Source: Rhodococcus sp. IEGM 1379 (GTDB taxonomy: Bacteria; Actinomycetota; Actinomycetes; Mycobacteriales; Mycobacteriaceae). From it: a stretch of 64,000 nt of DNA. Position 1 is the stretch's first letter; every line of letters begins with the position of its first letter. Location: contig NZ_JASHKR010000001.1 of NCBI RefSeq assembly GCF_030056815.1, positions 48,975-112,974 of the forward strand, in the 5' to 3' direction. The translations under genes and the position numbers were made by a program. The notes under the pieces are model-generated. The model had not been told where the DNA came from, made no database searches, and saw only the letters and a list, made by a program, of their open reading frames with translations. Below are positions 1 to 7,810 of the stretch, one piece after another.

Positions 1-1
1 G

Positions 2-391
2 CAGATCGAGAACAATGCTCAGGCATTGGGTGTCCCGGCTCTCGATGTGCTGGGCACGGCGCCCGCATCATTTGCAGAAGTGCGTCGTAGTCCCGATGCG
101 ATTTTCATCGGCGGCGGCGTCACCCAACCGGGAATGCTCGATGCCTGCTGGTCTGCGCTCGACATCGGCAGCAGGCTCGTCGCCAACGCGGTCACTGCGG
201 AATCGGAAGCGCTGCTGCTCGAGTGGTTCACGCGGTACGGCGGAACTTTGCGCAGGCTGCAGGTGCAGCGTGCCGAACCCTTGGGAACATTCAACGTGTG
301 GCGACCTCAACTGCCGGTAGTGCAGTGGTCGGTGACCAAAAAGCTGACGCCCGAAGATGGCGTCGACAAGTCGGAGGAAAACTCGAAATGA
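2..391 (+). CDS. cobL: CobL C-terminal part (precorrin-6Y C5,15-methyltransferase, decarboxylating), 5' partial
   Basis: The reading frame is open from the window edge, so the gene starts upstream. What remains is the C-terminal CbiT-like half of CobL, which decarboxylates and methylates C15 of precorrin-6Y in aerobic cobalamin synthesis. Visible marks are the ENNAQALGVPALDVLGTAP stretch and the IFIGGG loop that form the SAM-binding fold of this family. Its TGA stop overlaps the ATG of cobM by four bases (ATGA), so the two are translationally coupled. The assignment rests on this stretch plus the neighbouring cobM and cobK; the CbiE half lies outside the window. Confidence 0.88.
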   Translation, partial: QIENNAQALGVPALDVLGTAPASFAEVRRSPDAIFIGGGVTQPGMLDACWSALDIGSRLVANAVTAESEALLLEWFTRYGGTLRRLQVQRAEPLGTFNVWRPQLPVVQWSVTKKLTPEDGVDKSEENSK

Positions 392-1137
392 CCGTCCACT
401 TCATCGGTGCGGGGCCCGGTGCGGCCGATTTGATCACGGTGCGCGCGCAGCGAATCATCGCTTCCAGTCCGGTGTGCCTGTACGCGGGCAGCCTGGTACC
501 GGCAGAACTGCTCGAATCGTGCCCCGCCGACGCGCAGGTTGTCGATACGGCTCGATTGAGCCTCGACCAGATCACGGCACTGCTTATCGCCGCAGATTCC
601 GCTGGGCATGACGTCGCGAGGTTGCATTCCGGCGACCCGTCGATTTTCAGTGCAGTGGCTGAGCAGGCTCGACGCCTCGACGCGGCGGGAGTTCGATACG
701 ACATGATTCCCGGTGTTCCCGCATTTACTGCCGCTGCCGCAGCGTTGGGCCGTGAACTGACGGTGCCGGGGGTATCTCAAACAATTGTTCTGACCAGGGT
801 GTCCACCTTGTCGACGGCAATGCCTGACGGTGAGGATCTTCGCTCGCTCGGCCGAAGCGGCGCAACGATGGTGATTCATCTCGGCGCGCACCGGATCGAG
901 CAGATCGCTTCCGAACTTTCCGAGAACTACGGGTCGGACTGCCCTGTGGCTGTGGTTGCATTCGCGTCGCGGCCCGAAGAAATCGTGGTTCGCGGAACAT
1001 TGGGATCGATCGTGAACCTGGTTCATGAGGTCGGCATCACCAAAACTGCTGTCGTGATCGTGGGCAGGGTACTGACCGCGGAAGGTTTCCCGGACAGCTA
1101 CCTGTACTCGGCTGCGCGTGAGCGGATTACGCACTGA
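388..1137 (+). CDS. cobM: Precorrin-4 C11-methyltransferase
   Basis: CobM transfers a methyl group from SAM to C11 of precorrin-4 to give precorrin-5. The 249-residue product has the tetrapyrrole methylase signature: FIGAGPGAADLITV at residues 4-17, SGDPSIF in the middle, and PGVPAFTAAAAALG after it. An earlier in-frame start exists at 223, but the ATG at 388 gives the family length, begins right at the GAGPG fold, and overlaps the cobL stop. It sits between cobL and cobK in a single-strand operon. Length and motifs are complete, so it should be functional. Confidence 0.95.
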   Translation: MTVHFIGAGPGAADLITVRAQRIIASSPVCLYAGSLVPAELLESCPADAQVVDTARLSLDQITALLIAADSAGHDVARLHSGDPSIFSAVAEQARRLDAAGVRYDMIPGVPAFTAAAAALGRELTVPGVSQTIVLTRVSTLSTAMPDGEDLRSLGRSGATMVIHLGAHRIEQIASELSENYGSDCPVAVVAFASRPEEIVVRGTLGSIVNLVHEVGITKTAVVIVGRVLTAEGFPDSYLYSAARERITH

Positions 1138-1157
1138 ACGAGCAACGCCGGCGCCGT

Positions 1158-1904
1158 GTGCTTGTGCTCGGCGGCACGGGTGAGGGACGCGAAGTCGCTG
1201 CCCGCTTGGCAGATTCGTCCGAACTCGACGTGGTGACGTCGCTGGCGGGACGTGTGCGCGACCCTCGGTGGCCTGAGGGTGAAGTTCGGGTAGGCGGATT
1301 CGGGGGAGCGGAAGGGCTCGCGGAATGGCTGCACGAGAACAGCATTCAGGCTGTGCTCGACGTCACGCATCCTTTTGCTGCTCGTATCACCGCCAACGCG
1401 CACCGGGCCGCTGCGGCCTGTTCGGTTCCGTTTGCGATCTGCCGACGTCCACCGTGGCGACAATGTGATGGTGACACATGGCTTCCCGCACGCGATCTCG
1501 ATCATGCAGCCGAATTGGTACCGACATTGGGCAGGCGCCCGTTCCTGACGATCGGCCGGCAAGGTGTGTCGGCGTTTGCCGGAGTTCACGGCGTAGATTT
1601 TCTGATTCGATCCATCGATCCGCCGAGTGGTGAGATGCCGGAGTCGTCGACGTTGATCTTGGCGCGGGGGCCGTTCAAGGTGGAATCAGAGGTCGCGCTG
1701 ATGCAGCGCCATGACATCGACGTCGTGGTGACCAAAAGCAGCGGCGGCGATCAGACGTACGCCAAAATCGCTGCTGCCCGACAGTTGAAACTCCCCGTCG
1801 TGATGGTGGCGCGCCCACCGGTGCCGACAGGTGCGCGCACCTACGAATCACCGGCTATGGCCGCGCAGTGGCTCGAATCCGTCCGAGGGTCAGAGCACGG
1901 ATGA
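1158..1904 (+). CDS. cobK: Precorrin-6A reductase
   Basis: CobK reduces precorrin-6A to precorrin-6B with NADPH. The 248-residue product opens with VLVLGGTGEGREVAARL, the dinucleotide-binding start of the CobK/CbiJ family, and has VLDVTHPFAARIT and TKSSGG further on, both typical. The GTG at 1158 is the only reasonable start, because the frame is closed by a stop ending at 1121 and no ATG lies between. The gap to cobM is 20 bases. The next gene (a kinase-like protein) is 91 bases on, so the cob operon probably ends here. Confidence 0.93.
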   Translation: MLVLGGTGEGREVAARLADSSELDVVTSLAGRVRDPRWPEGEVRVGGFGGAEGLAEWLHENSIQAVLDVTHPFAARITANAHRAAAACSVPFAICRRPPWRQCDGDTWLPARDLDHAAELVPTLGRRPFLTIGRQGVSAFAGVHGVDFLIRSIDPPSGEMPESSTLILARGPFKVESEVALMQRHDIDVVVTKSSGGDQTYAKIAAARQLKLPVVMVARPPVPTGARTYESPAMAAQWLESVRGSEHG

Positions 1905-1995
1905 CAACACCATCTGGTCGGTTTCAGGTTCGTCTAAGGTTCGCGGCACATACTGGAACCATGTGGGGATCGGGCAACAAACACCGAGGTCGGAC

Positions 1996-2970
1996 ATGAG
2001 GGTGTCCGTTCCCGCTCTCGGCCGTCGCCAGCATCCGACGATCCATGTCCGAACTCTCCACGCCCGAGTGAAACTTCTCACGGCAGGCTTGGTCGCGATC
2101 GCTGTGATCGCCTCTGCGACTTCGGTGTACGTCGTGTTCAATGCGTATCTGCAAGGCAATGTCGATCGGCAGTTGGAACGCACGGCTGAGGCTATCGTCG
2201 ATACCGTCAATTTCGGCGGGGTCACACCGGTTTTGGGGTTGACAGCGGGAGCCGACACCGCAGTGATTCAGGCTGTCGGATTGGTGACAACAGACGGGGC
2301 GTTGGTGACCGCCACTCCCGGCCTGCCGCCGTTCAGCACCAGCAGCGACGCAATCAAATCCATCGCTAACAGCGCGTCTGGTCCGACGATTGCGACGCTG
2401 GACGCCTATCGGGTGCTGGTCAGTCCGTCGGTCGCAGGTCAGACGTTGATCGTCGCACAGTCCTTGGGTCCGACGCGTTCGGTGTTGAAACGGCTGGCGG
2501 TTGTGTTGGCGGCGTTGGGTGCGGCGGGTATTGCACTCGCCTACGCAGCGGGAGATGCTGTGGCGCGCACCGGGTTGCGGCCGATTTCTCGATTGACCGC
2601 GGCAACACAACGCGTCGCGGCTACCGATGATCTGACACCGATACCAGTCACCGGGGACGACGAGTTGGCTTCGCTGACTGTGAGTTTCAATCGAATGCTC
2701 GGAACGTTGTCGGAGTCCCGGACTCGTCAACGCGGGTTGATCACCGAGGCTGGTCAGGACTTGTTGGCTCCGTTGACTGCACTGCGGACCAACATCGAAT
2801 TGTTGATGTCGATGGACTCGGCGTCAGGCTCTGTATCGGAAATGGAGGTAGGTATTCTGCGAGACGAAATTTCCAACCAGATGATGGAACTGACGGTGCT
2901 GGTCGGAGAACTGGTCGATCGCGCACGGGTCGACGAAAGCGCTTCAGGGAGAATTGATTCTCCACTGTAA
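1996..2970 (+). CDS. MprB-like sensor kinase remnant or pseudokinase: no catalytic His, no ATPase domain
   Basis: A membrane sensor of 324 residues. It has TM1 at about 28-50, an extracytoplasmic segment to about 150, TM2 at about 166-186, a HAMP linker to about 240, then a dimerisation helix resembling MprB (QRGLITEAG..L..PLTALRTNIELL). In MprB-type kinases this helix reads GHELRTPLT; here it is GQDLLAPLT, so the phospho-acceptor His is Gln254. The protein ends about 70 residues later, with no N, G1 or G2 box, so there is no ATPase domain. No response regulator is adjacent. I chose ATG 1996 because GAGG lies six bases upstream and the start precedes TM1 closely. It may be a decayed gene or a pseudokinase that modulates another MprB. 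Confidence 0.75.
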   Translation: MRVSVPALGRRQHPTIHVRTLHARVKLLTAGLVAIAVIASATSVYVVFNAYLQGNVDRQLERTAEAIVDTVNFGGVTPVLGLTAGADTAVIQAVGLVTTDGALVTATPGLPPFSTSSDAIKSIANSASGPTIATLDAYRVLVSPSVAGQTLIVAQSLGPTRSVLKRLAVVLAALGAAGIALAYAAGDAVARTGLRPISRLTAATQRVAATDDLTPIPVTGDDELASLTVSFNRMLGTLSESRTRQRGLITEAGQDLLAPLTALRTNIELLMSMDSASGSVSEMEVGILRDEISNQMMELTVLVGELVDRARVDESASGRIDSPL

Positions 2971-3129
2971 CGAGGCTCTCACCAGCGGATTATCGGTTTA
3001 CGAAATATCTTCCAACAATCCAACGCTGATAAGCTGGGGGAGTTGCGAAGATTCTGGGTATAGCCGAAAAGTAGGTGCAAACCGAAAGGGTTTGCGGGGT
3101 GGGGCCTCGAGAATGTGAAAGGGGTTTCA

Positions 3130-3771
3130 GTGGTCAAGCAAGCACGCGCCGAGTTGACTCGGCAGCAGATTGTCGCCGGTGCGGCAGCACAATTCGAGAA
3201 GACTGGTTACGGCAGCACAAGTATGAGCGACATCGTCGCGGGTGCCGATACCACGAAGGGTGCGTTGTACTTCCACTTCGCGTCGAAAGACGAATTAGCG
3301 CAGTATGTAATCGCTGAGCAGCATCGGATGTCGATCGAATCTGTTCAGGCGATTTCGGCTACCTCGTCGTCTCCGCTCGAACAATTGGTGATGCTCACAC
3401 ACGAGATGGCTCGACAGATAGTCGAGGAGCCAATTGTCCGCGCCGGTATTCGATTGACGTTGGAACTGAGCACGTTCGAAGGCCCGGTTGAGCCGTATGC
3501 GGATTGGATCGCGGCGTGTACCGCTCTGGTACAGCGAGCCAAGGACGCAGGTCAGATCAAGGGTTCAGTAGACACCGGTGCGCTGGGACGTTTCCTTCCG
3601 GCGGCCTTTACCGGAGTTCAACTGGTATCCAACGTCATTGCTCGGCGTGCGGACCTCACGGAGCGTGTCGACGAGATGTGGAAATTGATTCTGCCCGGTG
3701 TAGTTTCCGAGACCCTCTCCGGGGATGTCGACACTTTGGTCAAGAGTCGTTGGGTACCTGTGGCGGCATAG
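3130..3771 (+). CDS. TetR-family regulator, ScbR/gamma-butyrolactone-receptor-like
   Basis: A DNA-binding repressor of about 213 residues. The N-terminal helix-turn-helix reads ELTRQQIVAGAAAQFEKTGY, with TTKGALYFHFASKDELA in the recognition helix region. This form is characteristic of the ScbR/ArpA autoregulator-receptor group rather than of generic TetR proteins. The GTG at 3130 is preferred because AAAGGGG sits five bases before it; a GTG at 3115 would add five residues. No butyrolactone synthase (AfsA type) gene is near, so the ligand is unknown. It is followed 18 bases later by the DUF1990 gene on the same strand. Confidence 0.85.
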   Translation: MVKQARAELTRQQIVAGAAAQFEKTGYGSTSMSDIVAGADTTKGALYFHFASKDELAQYVIAEQHRMSIESVQAISATSSSPLEQLVMLTHEMARQIVEEPIVRAGIRLTLELSTFEGPVEPYADWIAACTALVQRAKDAGQIKGSVDTGALGRFLPAAFTGVQLVSNVIARRADLTERVDEMWKLILPGVVSETLSGDVDTLVKSRWVPVAA

Positions 3772-3789
3772 CCGTGTCACACTGCCCTG

Positions 3790-4293
3790 ATGACCGAAGA
3801 GCCGTTGACTTATGCCGAAGTGGGTTCTACCAGCGGTGAATTGCCGGCCGGCTATCACCACGTTCGCGAGAGCGCGGTAGTCGGGTTGGGCCGCGAAGAT
3901 TTCTCGACTGCCGCGGGCACCGTCATGACCTGGGGGATGCACCGCGGCGCAGGACTGCGGGTGCGGTCCGCAGCGCAGATGGCGGTTGCCGGGCAGGACG
4001 CGAAGTTCGGATTCGGTCCGGTGTCGATTCCGGTGCGCGTCGTCTACGTCGTGGACGAGCCCAACCGCCGGGGATTTGCATACGGAACCCGCCGCGGCCA
4101 CCCGGAATGCGGGGAAGAGTCATTCATCGTCATATTCGACGAGGTCAGCAAGCAGGTTCGCCTCGAAATCGCCGCATTCTCCAAACCTGGGACCTGGTGG
4201 GTGCGGCTCGGCGCCCCAATTGGTCGATTGGTGCAGAAGTGGGTGACGCGGCGCTATATACGCGCTGTGATCGTGAAGGATTTCACTCGCTGA
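3790..4293 (+). CDS. DUF1990 family protein
   Basis: A 167-residue protein of the DUF1990 family, recognised from the YHHVRESAVVGLGREDFSTA start, the AGLRVRSAA segment and the FGFGPVSIPVRVVYVVDEP core. The family has no established biochemical role. It is probably cotranscribed with the TetR gene just upstream. The last codons and the TGA form the left arm of a long perfect inverted repeat that continues past the gene, so the transcription terminator overlaps the coding end. Confidence 0.85.
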   Translation: MTEEPLTYAEVGSTSGELPAGYHHVRESAVVGLGREDFSTAAGTVMTWGMHRGAGLRVRSAAQMAVAGQDAKFGFGPVSIPVRVVYVVDEPNRRGFAYGTRRGHPECGEESFIVIFDEVSKQVRLEIAAFSKPGTWWVRLGAPIGRLVQKWVTRRYIRAVIVKDFTR

Positions 4294-4316
4294 GCGAGTG
4301 AAATCCTTCACGATCA
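4268..4316. terminator. Perfect 24-bp inverted repeat, bidirectional terminator
   Basis: The left arm (4268-4291) and right arm (4293-4316) are exact reverse complements with one base between them. It lies between two convergent genes (DUF1990 and cobIJ). Its left arm is inside the DUF1990 coding end and its right arm stops two bases short of the cobIJ stop codon. There is no T-tract. The position argues for a shared transcription terminator. Confidence 0.85.
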
Positions 4317-4317
4317 G

Positions 4318-5802
4318 CTAGGGATAGCGGCGCGGCGTGAACACTTGCCGACCGGATCCGGTATCGACGACCTTTGTCATCGACGAGCCGACTATCAACA
4401 ATGTCCGCATATCGATTTCCGACGGTTCCAATTCCCCGAGTGTGACAATCCGAACCGATTCCTCGGCGCCGGCTACATCGCGGCCGATGATCACGGGCGT
4501 TTCGGGGGAGCGGTGTTCGAGCACCAGGTCCTTCATTGCCTGGACCTGCCACGTACGCGACTTCGACGCCGGGTTGTAGACGGCAAACGCCATGTCGGCT
4601 GCCGCGACAGCCGAAATACGACGCGCCACGACATCCCAGGGCTTCAGGCGATCAGAGAGTGACAGCACGGCGTAGTCGTGTCCCAAGGGCGCTCCGACGC
4701 GACTGGCGACTGCATTGGCTGCCGTCATTCCCGGAAGAATCCGGACGGGGACGTTGCACCATTGTTCTTCGGCGGCAACTTCGAGAACTGCTGCAGCCAT
4801 CGCGAATACACCGGGGTCACCGGACGAGACCACAGCGACCCGGGCGCCGTTCTTGGCGAGGTCTAGGGCCATGGCCGCACGTTCCGCTTCGACACGGTTG
4901 TCGCTGGAATGGCGACGCTGCCCTGGCCGTGTCGGGACACGATCGACGTACGGACCGTATCCGACAAGATCGGTTGCGAGTGAAAGTTCATGGGCCACTT
5001 CAGGTGTGGTCCACGCGGTGTCGCCGGGTCCGAGGCCGACCACGACAACCTCACCGCGCGTATCCTCTTGCGCTGCAGGGTTGTTCGATGGACTCGGCAC
5101 GATCGCGATCGAGAAGTACGGCACACCGCCGGGGTCGACATCGCCCGCAGCTTCGACGCGTTGACGCGTTGTACTGGCCCGCTCGACATAGTGGGCTTCT
5201 GCGAGTCGGCCGGAGTCTTCGAGTGATCGCAGGACCGGTGGGAAGGTGCGGCCCAGCTTGAGGATCGCGGCCGAGTCGGTCTCCTTGAGTCGCCTGGTCA
5301 GCTCTGCCTGCGGGAGGGTTCCGGGAAGAATGGTGAGGATTTCATCGCCCTCGACCAGCGGCTTCCCGAGAGCAGCCGATGCGGCGCTCACCGACGTGAC
5401 ACCGGGTATGACCTCGGCCTCGAAACGATCGGCGAGGCGTTTGTGCATGTGCATGTACGAGCTGTAGAACAGGGGATCGCCGGCAGCGAGTAGCGCCACG
5501 GTGCGTCCGGCTGCTAGGTGCACGGCCAACCTTTCTGCGGCGGCTTCGTAAAATTCGTCCATCGCACCCTGGTATCCACCGGGATGATCGATGGTTTCGG
5601 TGGTAACGGGGTAAACGAGGTGTTCCTCGATCTGGCCCTCGCGCATGTACGGCGCCGCCACCGCGCGCGAAATGCTCTTGCCGTGCCGCGCGGAGTGGAA
5701 GGCGATGACATCGGCCTCACCGATAACGCGGGCGGCCTTGACGGTCACCAATTCGGGATCGCCGGGTCCGATGCCGACGCCCCACAACTTGCCTTCGCTC
5801 AT
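4318..5802 (-). CDS. cobIJ: CobIJ fusion: precorrin-2 C20- and precorrin-3B C17-methyltransferase
   Basis: A 494-residue fusion of two tetrapyrrole methylases acting at separate steps of the aerobic B12 pathway. The CobI half (about 1-240) starts [20 protein letters not shown] and has [20 protein letters not shown]. The CobJ half (about 245-494) starts with [19 protein letters not shown] and has the [11 protein letters not shown] and VYNPASKSR motifs that mark CobJ. A longer in-frame opening exists to 6063 but runs inside cobH, so the ATG at 5802 is used; it overlaps the cobH stop by four bases. It is the last gene of cobG-cobH-cobIJ. CobIJ fusions are common in Rhodococcus and Mycobacterium. 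Confidence 0.95.
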   Translation of the reverse strand: MSEGKLWGVGIGPGDPELVTVKAARVIGEADVIAFHSARHGKSISRAVAAPYMREGQIEEHLVYPVTTETIDHPGGYQGAMDEFYEAAAERLAVHLAAGRTVALLAAGDPLFYSSYMHMHKRLADRFEAEVIPGVTSVSAASAALGKPLVEGDEILTILPGTLPQAELTRRLKETDSAAILKLGRTFPPVLRSLEDSGRLAEAHYVERASTTRQRVEAAGDVDPGGVPYFSIAIVPSPSNNPAAQEDTRGEVVVVGLGPGDTAWTTPEVAHELSLATDLVGYGPYVDRVPTRPGQRRHSSDNRVEAERAAMALDLAKNGARVAVVSSGDPGVFAMAAAVLEVAAEEQWCNVPVRILPGMTAANAVASRVGAPLGHDYAVLSLSDRLKPWDVVARRISAVAAADMAFAVYNPASKSRTWQVQAMKDLVLEHRSPETPVIIGRDVAGAEESVRIVTLGELEPSEIDMRTLLIVGSSMTKVVDTGSGRQVFTPRRYP

Positions 5803-6425
5803 TCTACTTCGCTCGCAATCGCATTGACGACGGCCGCGGTGATGGCGCTGCCACCGCGTCGGCCTCGGAGTACCAAATGTTCTATGCCGCTGGGATGTTC
5901 GATCAGTGCTTCCTTCGATTCGGCTGAGCCGATGAATCCCACGGGCCCGCCGACGATAGCAGCCGGCCGGGGCCCGCCCGCTTCGATCAGATTCAATAGA
6001 TGGAACAGTGCTGTCGGTGCATTGCCGATCGCTACGACGGCACCTTCGAGCTTGGGTCCCCACAGTTCCAGCGCGGCGGCAGAGCGGGTGTTTTCGATGT
6101 TGGCTGCCAGTACGGGAACTCGCGGATCTCGAAGTGTGCAGATTACTTCGTTGTCCGCGGGGAGGCGCGTACGGGTGATTCCGGCGGCGACCATGTTCGC
6201 GTCGCAGAAGATCGGCGCACCATTTCGCAGTGCGGTCCGGGCGGCAGTGATGACGCCCGGCGAGAACGCGATGTCGTCAACCAGATCAACTTGTCCGCTC
6301 GCATGAATCATGCGCACGACAGCTTGCGAGACATCCGCCGGGAAACGGCTCAGGTCGGCCTCGGCCCGAATGGTGGCAAAGGACTGGCGATAAATTTCCG
6401 CACCGTCACGGATGTACTCGATCAT
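5799..6425 (-). CDS. cobH: Precorrin-8X methylmutase
   Basis: CobH moves the C11 methyl of precorrin-8X to C12, giving hydrogenobyrinate. The 208-residue form starting [19 protein letters not shown] has the normal family length. Family landmarks are [25 protein letters not shown] and [16 protein letters not shown]. Starts further upstream (up to 6479) are open but would overlap cobG and add residues not typical of the family. No clear ribosome site precedes 6425, so coupling to cobG (19 bases upstream) is likely. It overlaps the cobIJ start by four bases. Confidence 0.92.
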   Translation of the reverse strand: MIEYIRDGAEIYRQSFATIRAEADLSRFPADVSQAVVRMIHASGQVDLVDDIAFSPGVITAARTALRNGAPIFCDANMVAAGITRTRLPADNEVICTLRDPRVPVLAANIENTRSAAALELWGPKLEGAVVAIGNAPTALFHLLNLIEAGGPRPAAIVGGPVGFIGSAESKEALIEHPSGIEHLVLRGRRGGSAITAAVVNAIASEVE

Positions 6426-6444
6426 GTGGCACACGATAGAGGCA

Positions 6445-7587
6445 TCACCGAACTGTCGGATTAACCCGGTAACCATCACCCGTTGCGATCACATCAGCTA
6501 CGTCCCCGCGGGGACGTCCGCAGGAACGGTCACAGCCGGCCCAGTGTTGACGGCCTTCGATCGGCAGTTTCTCCTGCTCGACGGCGGTGATTGCGTCGGA
6601 TCGAACGTCGGCGAGCGACTTTTCGCAACCGGGGCTTCCGGTGCAGGCAGTGACGTCGAGCCACGGTGAGTTCTCGTCGAAGATCAAGCCCATGGGGGCG
6701 AGCACGCGCACCACCTGCTCGGCTGCGCCTTCGTCGAGGTCGAAGATCAGAACCGAACGCCACGGGGTCACGACCACGGGCTTTTCGATGGCGGCGAGGA
6801 ACTCGGCGAGCCGTGCGTCGAGGAGTCCGAACTGCAGTCCGCCGCCCAAAGCCACGGTTCCGTCGCGCTGTTCGAGCCAACCGATCGCAGGACCGGCGTC
6901 GGGCGAAAGGTCGATTGCACCGGCGAATTCGGCGCCGAGGCCCAGGTGGTCGATGGTTCGGGCGACGCCGTCGGGTACCTCGGCGAGACGCCAGTGCTTG
7001 TCCCGCACTGCGAGGAAGGCGTGGGCCGCGTCGAGTAGGAGCGAGATGGCGTCGTCCTCGTGGACGCGGTGGCTGGTGCGATGGCCGGCGAGAACCAACG
7101 AGTGCTCGGTTTCGCTGTACGCGTGGAGACCGAAATCGCCGTGCAAGCCGCTGATGTCGCCGCGGCCGTCGTCGAGCGTGAACAGGGTTCGACCAGGTAG
7201 ATCAGCCAATGCCTGATCGGATTGAACCGCGGAATCGAGTTGCGTCACCAGGTCACGGATATCCGCTACGCCGCCAATTCGCCCCGAGAGCGGGGAGGCC
7301 AGAATGTTGCGGACACGCTCGTGCGTCGCCGACGGCAGCAGCCCGGCAGACGCGATCTGCTCGGCAAAAGCGTTGGGGTCCTTGACCGCTCGCAGCTGGA
7401 TATTTCCACGCGACGTGAGTTCCAGCTGGCCGTTCCCCAACGTGCGGGCGGCGTCGGCGAGGGTCTGCAATTGTGGCGGCGTCAGCACTCCGCCGGGCAG
7501 GCGCACGCGGGCCAATGCGCCGTCGGCGGCTTGGTGAACCTGCAGTGCACCGGGGCACGCATCTGGCTGTGAACGGTCCTTCGGCAT
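6445..7587 (-). CDS. cobG: Precorrin-3B synthase
   Basis: CobG is the oxygen-dependent monooxygenase that makes precorrin-3B and marks the aerobic B12 route. The 380-residue product has the sulfite/nitrite-reductase-like half-domain near the start ([18 protein letters not shown]) and the Fe-S/sirohaem-type cysteines [20 protein letters not shown] and [12 protein letters not shown] toward the end. It is the first gene of the minus-strand cob operon. It is divergent from cobN, with only about 58 bases before the riboswitch, so the two promoters are close. Confidence 0.92.
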   Translation of the reverse strand: MPKDRSQPDACPGALQVHQAADGALARVRLPGGVLTPPQLQTLADAARTLGNGQLELTSRGNIQLRAVKDPNAFAEQIASAGLLPSATHERVRNILASPLSGRIGGVADIRDLVTQLDSAVQSDQALADLPGRTLFTLDDGRGDISGLHGDFGLHAYSETEHSLVLAGHRTSHRVHEDDAISLLLDAAHAFLAVRDKHWRLAEVPDGVARTIDHLGLGAEFAGAIDLSPDAGPAIGWLEQRDGTVALGGGLQFGLLDARLAEFLAAIEKPVVVTPWRSVLIFDLDEGAAEQVVRVLAPMGLIFDENSPWLDVTACTGSPGCEKSLADVRSDAITAVEQEKLPIEGRQHWAGCDRSCGRPRGDVADVIATGDGYRVNPTVR

Positions 7588-7644
7588 GGTTCCAGGGTAC
7601 GGCTGTCACGTCCGCGGACTCTTGACCGGTAGCATCGTCCGGCA

Positions 7645-7760
7645 TACGTGACAGTAGTTGAGGAAACCGGTGAGAAACCGGTGCGGTCGCGCCACTGTGA
7701 GTGAATCGAGCGGATTTGTTTCCGTTTGTAAACACGAGTCAGACCCTCAACTGTCGTCGA
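7645..7760 (+). ncRNA. Cobalamin (B12, AdoCbl-class) riboswitch
   Basis: The leader of cobN carries the conserved core of the cobalamin riboswitch: GAGGAAACCGGTGAGAAACC, GCGGTCGCGCCACTGTGA (the B12 box) and GAGTCAGACC near the 3' side. The closing stem pairs AGTTGAGG (7656-7663) with CCTCAACT (7745-7752). Boundaries are approximate. It should lower cobN expression when adenosylcobalamin is abundant. Confidence 0.93.
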
Positions 7761-7774
7761 TGACCGATCTTGGC

Positions 7775-7810
7775 CACGGGGCGCGAAACCCCAGGAAGGT
7801 TTCACCCGTG
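7775..7810 (+). promoter_or_regulatory. Riboswitch expression platform that can hide the cobN start
   Basis: CACGGG (7775-7780) is the exact complement of CCCGTG (7805-7810), which contains the GTG start codon of cobN. The alternative is GGGG (7778-7781) pairing with CCCC (7789-7792), leaving AGGAAGG (7793-7799) and the start free. The two exclusive pairings suggest control of translation rather than termination. This is inferred from base pairing only. Confidence 0.6.

Noticed and set aside
307..1134. Long minus-strand frame opposite cobM
   Set aside because: It mirrors cobM codons, has no family features and no ribosome site; the plus strand is clearly cobM.
5518..6306. 262-codon plus-strand frame opposite cobIJ/cobH
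   Set aside because: A by-product of high GC in the third codon position of the real minus-strand genes.
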